Assembly: GCF_001911425.1 (NCBI RefSeq)
Contig: NZ_MPPL01000001.1
Coordinates: 2,784,265 to 2,848,264 of the forward strand
Direction: 5' to 3'
DNA from: Mucilaginibacter polytrichastri
Lineage (GTDB): Bacteria > Bacteroidota > Bacteroidia > Sphingobacteriales > Sphingobacteriaceae
Length of the DNA: 64,000 nucleotides
Below the pieces are notes generated by a model. The model was not told the origin of the DNA. It saw only the letters and a list, made by a program, of their open reading frames with translations, and made no database searches. This document shows, piece by piece, positions 57,870 through 64,000 of the stretch. Each line of letters starts with the position of its first letter. Positions within the stretch are counted from its first letter, which is position 1. The position numbers and the translations under genes are program-made.

Positions 57870-59779
57870 TGAAGACCATTTTATTTGCGGCTGCTTTATG
57901 CCTCGGCATTTGCCAATTGAGCCAGGCACAGAATTACGGAATTGACCTTATACCCAAAAAACTGCTACCCTATGCCGGTGCAGTAGTACGCACTGATGAA
58001 ACAACCATTACCATAAAAGATAATGACAACGTAACCTACCATGTAAAGCATGCGATTACGGTATTAAATAAAAATGGTGCAGATGAGGCCGAAATAGTTT
58101 TGTGGCATAATAAAAGCAGGATTATTAAATCTGTAAAAGGCATCATTTATAACGAATACGGCCAGCCTGTAAGTAAGTTTAGCGAAAGTAACTTTAAGGA
58201 TGATAATGCCTACGATGGCTTTTCGCTATTTGAAGATGAGCGGGTAAAATATTATAATCCACCGGTTACCACTTATCCTTACACGGTTGAATGTGAATAC
58301 GACTTGCGTACCAATCAGAGTTTAAATATAAGTCCATGGTTCCCGGTTAATTCAAGCGGTGTGTCTGTGGAGCATAGCACTTACACGCTGCTGTGTAAAC
58401 CAGGTACAAACATCAGGTACAAAGAAACAAGCTACCCCGACACGGTTGAAACCGCTACTGATGATAAAGGTATGAAAAGCTATAACTGGAAACTAGATAA
58501 CATACCGGCACGCAGGGCCGAGCCTTATAGCCCTAATAAGTTAAATTACATCACCAGTGTACACATCGCTCCAAAAGATTTTATTTATGAGGGTGTTGCA
58601 GGCAGCTACACCAATTGGAACGAATTAGGTAAATGGATCTATGATAAGCTACTCATCAGCCGTTCGCAATTATCGCCGGAAACTGTACAGCAAATGAAAG
58701 ACCTGACGGCAGGCATCACCGACCCTAAAGAAAAAGCCAGGAAGATCTATGAGTATATGCAACACAAATCACGCTATGTGAGCATCCAGATCGGTATTGG
58801 CGGTTACCAGCCTTTCCCGGCCAAAGAAGTAGACCAATTGAGTTATGGTGATTGCAAAGGACTGGTAAACTATACCCAAGCCTTGTTAAAAGCAGTAAAT
58901 ATCGATTCTTATTACTGTGTTGTAAAGTCGGGCAGTGAAAAGGCAAGCCTTAAAAGTGATTTTGCCAGTATGGATCAGGCCGATCATATTATCTTATGCA
59001 TGCCTTTTAAGAGCGACACTACCTGGTTAGAGTGTACCAATAAAACTATTCCGTTTGGATATTTAGGCGATTTTACCGACGATAGATGGGTGTTGGCCTG
59101 TACCCCGGATGGTGGTAAACTTTTACACACCCCCAAATATGCCGCACCAGAAAACAAAGAGGAAATAAAAGCAAACTTTGCCCTTAATGAGAACGGTGAA
59201 CTTAAAGGCGATATAGTAACTACATCAAGAGGTTCGCAATATGAAAACGAAGACGGTATGCTTACAGAATCGTACCAGGACCAGGTTAAACACACACAAA
59301 AACAGTATCCTATTAACAACATGGAGATAGAGACACTGAAATTTACGGCAGATAAAAACATTAAGCCGGTACTCACCGAGCAGTTAAAACTCACGGCGCA
59401 TGAATATGCCACAACCGAAGACGGAAAATTACATTTTATGATAAACTCGGTTAACCGCATATCAACCACGCCGCATGAAATACGTAACCGCGTTAACCCA
59501 ATGTACATTAACAGGGGTTATACAGATGAAGATGTAATTACCTATACCCTACCAGATGGCTACCACGCCGACAGGGCATTGCTAGACGTTAAATTGCATA
59601 AGGACTTTGGTAATTACATAGCTAATATAACCATTAAAGATAATCGGCTGGTGTACACCCGTAAAATGCAATTGATAGACGGCACCTATACCAAAGAAGC
59701 CTACAATGAGTTGGTTGACTTTTACCAGGCCGTAGTAGATGCCGATAATTATACCATTACCATGGTTAAAAACAAATAG
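57869..59779 (+). CDS. DUF3857 / transglutaminase-like domain secreted protein
   Basis: Signal peptide; 'KARKIYEYMQHKSRYVSIQIGIGGYQPFPAKEVDQLSYGDCKGLVNYTQALLKAVNIDSYYCVV' with Cys of the transglutaminase core; TAATG overlap with the upstream gene. Confidence 0.9.
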   Translation: MKTILFAAALCLGICQLSQAQNYGIDLIPKKLLPYAGAVVRTDETTITIKDNDNVTYHVKHAITVLNKNGADEAEIVLWHNKSRIIKSVKGIIYNEYGQPVSKFSESNFKDDNAYDGFSLFEDERVKYYNPPVTTYPYTVECEYDLRTNQSLNISPWFPVNSSGVSVEHSTYTLLCKPGTNIRYKETSYPDTVETATDDKGMKSYNWKLDNIPARRAEPYSPNKLNYITSVHIAPKDFIYEGVAGSYTNWNELGKWIYDKLLISRSQLSPETVQQMKDLTAGITDPKEKARKIYEYMQHKSRYVSIQIGIGGYQPFPAKEVDQLSYGDCKGLVNYTQALLKAVNIDSYYCVVKSGSEKASLKSDFASMDQADHIILCMPFKSDTTWLECTNKTIPFGYLGDFTDDRWVLACTPDGGKLLHTPKYAAPENKEEIKANFALNENGELKGDIVTTSRGSQYENEDGMLTESYQDQVKHTQKQYPINNMEIETLKFTADKNIKPVLTEQLKLTAHEYATTEDGKLHFMINSVNRISTTPHEIRNRVNPMYINRGYTDEDVITYTLPDGYHADRALLDVKLHKDFGNYIANITIKDNRLVYTRKMQLIDGTYTKEAYNELVDFYQAVVDADNYTITMVKNK

Positions 59780-59793
59780 AAGCGTAACAAAAC

Positions 59794-60369
59794 CTACTGA
59801 GCACCCGAAGCATCTGCAGTGGTTGCCGACATAATTGAACCCGCCCTTGAGAAGTATTTATACATAGACGGATCGCGCAGTTTAATAATAATAACACCCC
59901 TGCGGGTACTGGCATGCACCACATACCCATTTTGCAGATATACACCCACGTGGCTAAACTTTTTACCATCGAAATCGAAGAACACCAGGTCGCCCTCCTG
60001 TAATTCGTCTTCGTACTTGCGTTTGATCACGTTGATCTGCTGGCTGGTCATCCGTGGTATATTGATGCCGAATACCTGCTGCTCTAATAAATAAGCCAGG
60101 CCGGAGCAGTCTACCCCATTTTTATCCAGACCGCCGAAACGGTAAGGCGTACCGCTCCACTCTTCAATAAAATTGTATAAGCGCCCATTTTGGATACTGC
60201 TTTTATCTACACCCATAATTTCGGCATACTTATCGGCAATAAAGCCCTGTGGTTTAACTACTTCACCGGGACTACCCTTTAGTACCGCTTTTTTTGATTT
60301 ACACGAGGTGATCAAAAACACGGCAGCAAATAAAATAAAGACTAATTTACAGGTACGGCTCGTAATCAT
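59794..60369 (-). CDS. C40 family (NlpC/P60) peptidase lipoprotein
   Basis: 'FLITSCKSKKAVLKG' lipobox; 'GTPYRFGGLDKNGVDCSGLAYLLEQQ', 'LQEGDLVFFDFDGKKFSHVGVYLQNGYVVHAST'. Confidence 0.95.
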   Translation of the reverse strand: MITSRTCKLVFILFAAVFLITSCKSKKAVLKGSPGEVVKPQGFIADKYAEIMGVDKSSIQNGRLYNFIEEWSGTPYRFGGLDKNGVDCSGLAYLLEQQVFGINIPRMTSQQINVIKRKYEDELQEGDLVFFDFDGKKFSHVGVYLQNGYVVHASTRRGVIIIKLRDPSMYKYFSRAGSIMSATTADASGAQ

Positions 60370-60429
60370 GTGCCCAATATAGCGGGCTTTAATTGTAAGT
60401 TAAAATCAATCTTATAAACATATCAACAA

Positions 60430-61725
60430 TTACTGTTTACCCACACCCTCGTTCAGGTGTTCGGCTTTCCAGCGCATGGCTTCCAGTATACGGTTGTGGC
60501 CGCTTGGGTGATCAAAAAAGAAGATCTCTTCCCAGTAACCCGGGTTCATTTTACGGTAAGTGGATAGCTTGATGGCCACCCTGGCAAAAGCATCGGGTTG
60601 CCGTGCAGTATTGAGGCCAAACATATCGGCCTCAATTTCTTGCGTGCGGATTATCGTATTAAAAACCGGGGTAGCAAAAAACATAAATACAGAGAATATC
60701 AACATTAGTAGCGGATAACCTGCAATATCTTTTAGATCCACGATCATTGACCGGAAAGTTCCCCTTGCCAGCACTTTATTTAAAGCCCAGTTAACAAAGG
60801 CAAAACCGATAAATATAATGATCAGAAACATGGCGACCATTTTGTAGATGTGGTTAAGCACATAATGGCCCAACTCGTGCCCCATTACAGCTTGTATCTC
60901 CTGCGGAGTACATTGTTTAAGGAGGTTATCATTCAGCGAAACCCTGGTAGTACCTGCAAAGCCGCTTACATTGGCGCTGATACGGTCGCTTTGTTTAGAG
61001 GCATCAAACTGATAAACATTGGTAGCCGGTACATTATTGGCACGGGCCATAGATAATATCCCCTCTTTTACCTTGGTATCTGCCAGTGGCTGGTATTTAT
61101 TAAACAGCGGGCTGATAAATACCGGGGCCACCAAAGCGCCTATAATTAAAAATATTAATGCAATACCGGTACACCATTTCCACCAGTTTTGGCCGGTACG
61201 CCTGATAAAGATGTAAAACACCATAATAACCAGGCTTCCAAAAACTACAGCAAGGCCAAGGCTAATCATTTCCTCACGCAACCACTGCACAAAGCTCAGG
61301 TTCGAGAGGTTGTACTGATGCTCCCTAAAGTAGCCTACATAAACACCCAGCGGAAAGCTTAATACATAAGAGATTAAAGCGTAGATGGCCACGTATAAAA
61401 AATTCTGAATATTGCTGTTTTTGCTGATCCTGGTTACCAGCTTTTTAAGCCAAACCGCTATCCCTGTAAAATAGAATATAACCACCACGGCAATACCGTA
61501 AATGAGGTTCCATAAAATGAGCCAGTAACCGCCCTCAAAATAAGCATCAGATTTGGCCTTATCCTTTTGCGGGATGCTATCCATATAAGCCTGTGTAGCG
61601 GCTTCGTAATTAAATTTTTTGATAGCGGTATCTGTCTTCTGCACCGTGGCAGCACTATCAGCCGCAGCGAAAGAAACACCGATAAAACAGAAGCAAAACA
61701 ACAGGATAAGTAAAGAACCTTTCAT
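60430..61725 (-). CDS. M48 family metallopeptidase (CAAX prenyl protease Ste24-like)
   Basis: 'AVMGHELGHYVLNHIYK' (HExxH), multiple TM segments, 'RTQEIEADMFGLNTARQPDAFARVAIKL'. Confidence 0.96.
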   Translation of the reverse strand: MKGSLLILLFCFCFIGVSFAAADSAATVQKTDTAIKKFNYEAATQAYMDSIPQKDKAKSDAYFEGGYWLILWNLIYGIAVVVIFYFTGIAVWLKKLVTRISKNSNIQNFLYVAIYALISYVLSFPLGVYVGYFREHQYNLSNLSFVQWLREEMISLGLAVVFGSLVIMVFYIFIRRTGQNWWKWCTGIALIFLIIGALVAPVFISPLFNKYQPLADTKVKEGILSMARANNVPATNVYQFDASKQSDRISANVSGFAGTTRVSLNDNLLKQCTPQEIQAVMGHELGHYVLNHIYKMVAMFLIIIFIGFAFVNWALNKVLARGTFRSMIVDLKDIAGYPLLMLIFSVFMFFATPVFNTIIRTQEIEADMFGLNTARQPDAFARVAIKLSTYRKMNPGYWEEIFFFDHPSGHNRILEAMRWKAEHLNEGVGKQ

Positions 61726-61844
61726 GATGAGGGGTTAAGTATTTGCATGTTTGACACCAAAGCGCCAAAACTGTTACTAAATATACCGATTAAGTTTAAG
61801 ACAACCTAACTGGCAAACGTAACAGACAACACACAATCAATCAC

Positions 61845-64000
61845 TTAAGCTTTCAGCATTCGCTGGATTTCATCCAGTTTCATCATGGCTTCAACCGGGG
61901 TAAGGGTGTTTACGTCGAGGTTGTTTAGCGTATCACGAATCTTTACTAATACCGGGTCATCTATCGAAAACATTTGTAGCTGCAATGCTTGTTTCTGCAC
62001 CTTTTTAATACTCTCTTTAATATGCTCACCTCCGGTACGCTCGTGTTCCAGCTTTTTGAGTACATCATTAGCCCGTGCCAGCACTTTAGGCGGCATACCA
62101 GCCAGCTTGGCTACGTGGATACCAAAGCTATGCTCGCTGCCACCCGGCACCAGCTTACGTAGAAAGATGATTTGGTGGCCAACCTCTTTAACCGTAACAT
62201 TAAAGTTTTTAATGCGGGGGAAGGAGTTGCTTAATTCATTCAACTCGTGGTAGTGGGTTGCAAACAATGTTTTGGCTTGCGCGGTTGGATGCCCATGCAG
62301 ATACTCGGCAATAGACCAGGCGATAGAAATACCATCGTAGGTAGATGTTCCTCTACCGATCTCATCCAACAGGATCAGGCTCCGGTCAGAAAGGTTATTC
62401 AGGATACTGGCCGTCTCGTTCATCTCCACCATAAAGGTCGATTCGCCCGACGACAGGTTATCTGATGCACCCACACGGGTAAAGATCTTATCAACCACAC
62501 CAATAGAAGCTTCTTTGGCCGGCACAAAGCAGCCCATCTGCGCCATCAGTACAATTAAGCCGGTTTGCCTCAGCAAGGCAGATTTACCCGCCATATTGGG
62601 GCCGGTTATGATAATTATCTGCTGCGACTCCGAATCCAGGAAAACATCATTGGTGATATAGGCTTCGCCCGGCGGCAAATTTTGCTCAATAACCGGGTGG
62701 CGGCCACCTTTAATGTCAATTACCCGGCTATCATTAATCTGCGGTTTAACGTAATAGTTCTTTTCAGATATAGTTGCGAAATTCAGCAACACATCCAAAC
62801 GGGCTATCAGCTGCGCATTGAGTTGAATTGGCTTAATATATTCGGCGAGAGCGTAAAGTAGTTCGTTGTAAAGCCTGGTTTCTAAAGCCAGTATCTTTTC
62901 TTCGGCACCTAAAATCTGCTCCTCATATTCTTTTAGTTCGGGGGTAATGTAACGCTCAGCGTTTACCAGTGTTTGCTTGCGGATCCACTCCGTAGGTACC
63001 TTATCGCGGTGCGAATGGGTAACTTCCAGGTAATAGCCAAACACGTTATTGAACGATACCTTCAATGATGGTATCCCTGTCGATTCTGCTTCACGTTTCT
63101 GGATCTCCAGCAAATAACCTTTACCACCGAAAGCAATTTTTCGCAAACGGTCAAGCTCCTCATTAATGCCTTCGGCCATTACGCCGCCTTTGGCAATCAT
63201 TACCGGGGGCTCGGGGTTAAGCTCCTTCCCTATTTTTTCGCAGATGATGGTACATGGGTTCAGTTGCTCACCAATGGCTTTCAGCGGTTCGCTATTGGCC
63301 TGGCTGCACATGCCCTTAATAGTATCAATAGCAGACAATGCCCTTTTCAGCTGACTAACTTCCCTTGGGTTGGCCTTCTGCAAACCAATCTTCGAGATCA
63401 GCCTTTCCAGGTCGCCTATCTGGCGAATGTTTTGTTTCAATTCTTCGCGCAGTTCTTCATGGGCCATCAGGTGTTCCACTACATTTAGCCTGTCGGTAAT
63501 GGGTTTAATCTCCTTCAAAGGCATCACAATCCAACGGCGCAGCAAGCGCGCACCCATAGGCGAGCAGGTATGGTCGAGTACATCGGCAAGCGTAATGGCG
63601 TTCTCGTTGTTAGAGCCTATCAGTTCCAGGTTACGGATGCTGAACCGGTCGAGCCACAGATAGCGGTCTTCCTCAATCCGTGATATAGCCGAGATATGCT
63701 GCAGTTTACGGTGCTCTGTTTCATTCAAATAATGTAACGCAACACCTGCCGCAACAATCCCCAAATTCAATCGGTCTATACCGAAACCTTTGAGTGATTT
63801 TACGCCGAAATGCTTCAGCAGTGTTTCCTGTGCATAGTCGCCGCTGTAAGGCCAGTCGTCAAGCGTGTAGGTATAAAAGCGGTCGCCAAAGCTTTCCTTA
63901 AAGTCGTGGTTCCGGCTTTTAGGGTAGATTACCTCGCTTGGCGCAAAGCTTTGCAATAGTTTATCTATGTAGCCCACATTTCCCTGCGCGGTCAGGAACT
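61845..64000 (-). CDS. mutS: DNA mismatch repair protein MutS, N-terminus outside window
   Basis: Frame open to the window end (FLTAQGNVGYIDKLLQSF...); Walker A 'ITGPNMAGKSALLRQTGLIVLMAQMGCFVPA', 'TRVGASDNLSSGESTFMVEMNETASIL', 'LILLDEIGRGTSTYDGISIAWSIAEYL'. Confidence 0.98.
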   Translation of the reverse strand, partial: FLTAQGNVGYIDKLLQSFAPSEVIYPKSRNHDFKESFGDRFYTYTLDDWPYSGDYAQETLLKHFGVKSLKGFGIDRLNLGIVAAGVALHYLNETEHRKLQHISAISRIEEDRYLWLDRFSIRNLELIGSNNENAITLADVLDHTCSPMGARLLRRWIVMPLKEIKPITDRLNVVEHLMAHEELREELKQNIRQIGDLERLISKIGLQKANPREVSQLKRALSAIDTIKGMCSQANSEPLKAIGEQLNPCTIICEKIGKELNPEPPVMIAKGGVMAEGINEELDRLRKIAFGGKGYLLEIQKREAESTGIPSLKVSFNNVFGYYLEVTHSHRDKVPTEWIRKQTLVNAERYITPELKEYEEQILGAEEKILALETRLYNELLYALAEYIKPIQLNAQLIARLDVLLNFATISEKNYYVKPQINDSRVIDIKGGRHPVIEQNLPPGEAYITNDVFLDSESQQIIIITGPNMAGKSALLRQTGLIVLMAQMGCFVPAKEASIGVVDKIFTRVGASDNLSSGESTFMVEMNETASILNNLSDRSLILLDEIGRGTSTYDGISIAWSIAEYLHGHPTAQAKTLFATHYHELNELSNSFPRIKNFNVTVKEVGHQIIFLRKLVPGGSEHSFGIHVAKLAGMPPKVLARANDVLKKLEHERTGGEHIKESIKKVQKQALQLQMFSIDDPVLVKIRDTLNNLDVNTLTPVEAMMKLDEIQRMLKA

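Noticed and set aside
58984-59508. 174-aa antisense ORF inside the second DUF3857 gene
   Set aside because: Cys/Ser-rich reverse-frame translation typical of antisense to a real gene; no domain or RBS support.

Overview
Chromosomal window from a Bacteroidota organism, with gene content typical of Sphingobacteriaceae (Mucilaginibacter/Pedobacter-like; inferred from gene families, not from a search). I see about 45 protein-coding genes and one tRNA-Ser(GCT), with no rRNA and no CRISPR array. The main blocks are: (1) a partial universal stress protein, a phosphoesterase, an NmrA-like/AraC/membrane-protein trio and a short Hsp70-like ATPase; (2) a minus-strand SusC/SusD locus with a Gfo/Idh/MocA oxidoreductase, a GMC dehydrogenase with its subunit-3 partner, a DUF4965-type 'glutaminase' protein, and an upstream DUF6377-like regulator whose promoter carries a perfect 14-bp dyad plus a 32-bp-spaced direct repeat; (3) a second minus-strand locus of ECF sigma, FecR, STN-SusC, SusD, TlpA-like thioredoxin, small lipoprotein and two M16 peptidases; (4) an AT-richer accessory patch (alginate-lyase-like lipoprotein, OxdC-like bicupin, novel lipoprotein, integrase arm-domain remnant) ending at tRNA-Ser; (5) a housekeeping/glycan region (PgpH-like HD hydrolase, epimerase, thiolase, POT transporter, dolichol-P-mannose-like GT, RuvB, GH92, deacetylase, GH29-like, QueG, exonuclease, two DUF3857 transglutaminase proteins, NlpC/P60, M48, MutS). 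Three short non-coding inverted-repeat elements (MITE-like, REP-like and an oligo-repeat hairpin) lie between genes in 47-55 kb. I did not find a clearly new defence or biosynthetic system. The best leads for undescribed biology are the DUF6377 promoter architecture with its oxidoreductase-type PUL, the peptide-type SusCD/M16 locus, the accessory patch beside tRNA-Ser, and the MITE-like element next to a frame-disrupted ORF. All family calls are by eye from the translations.
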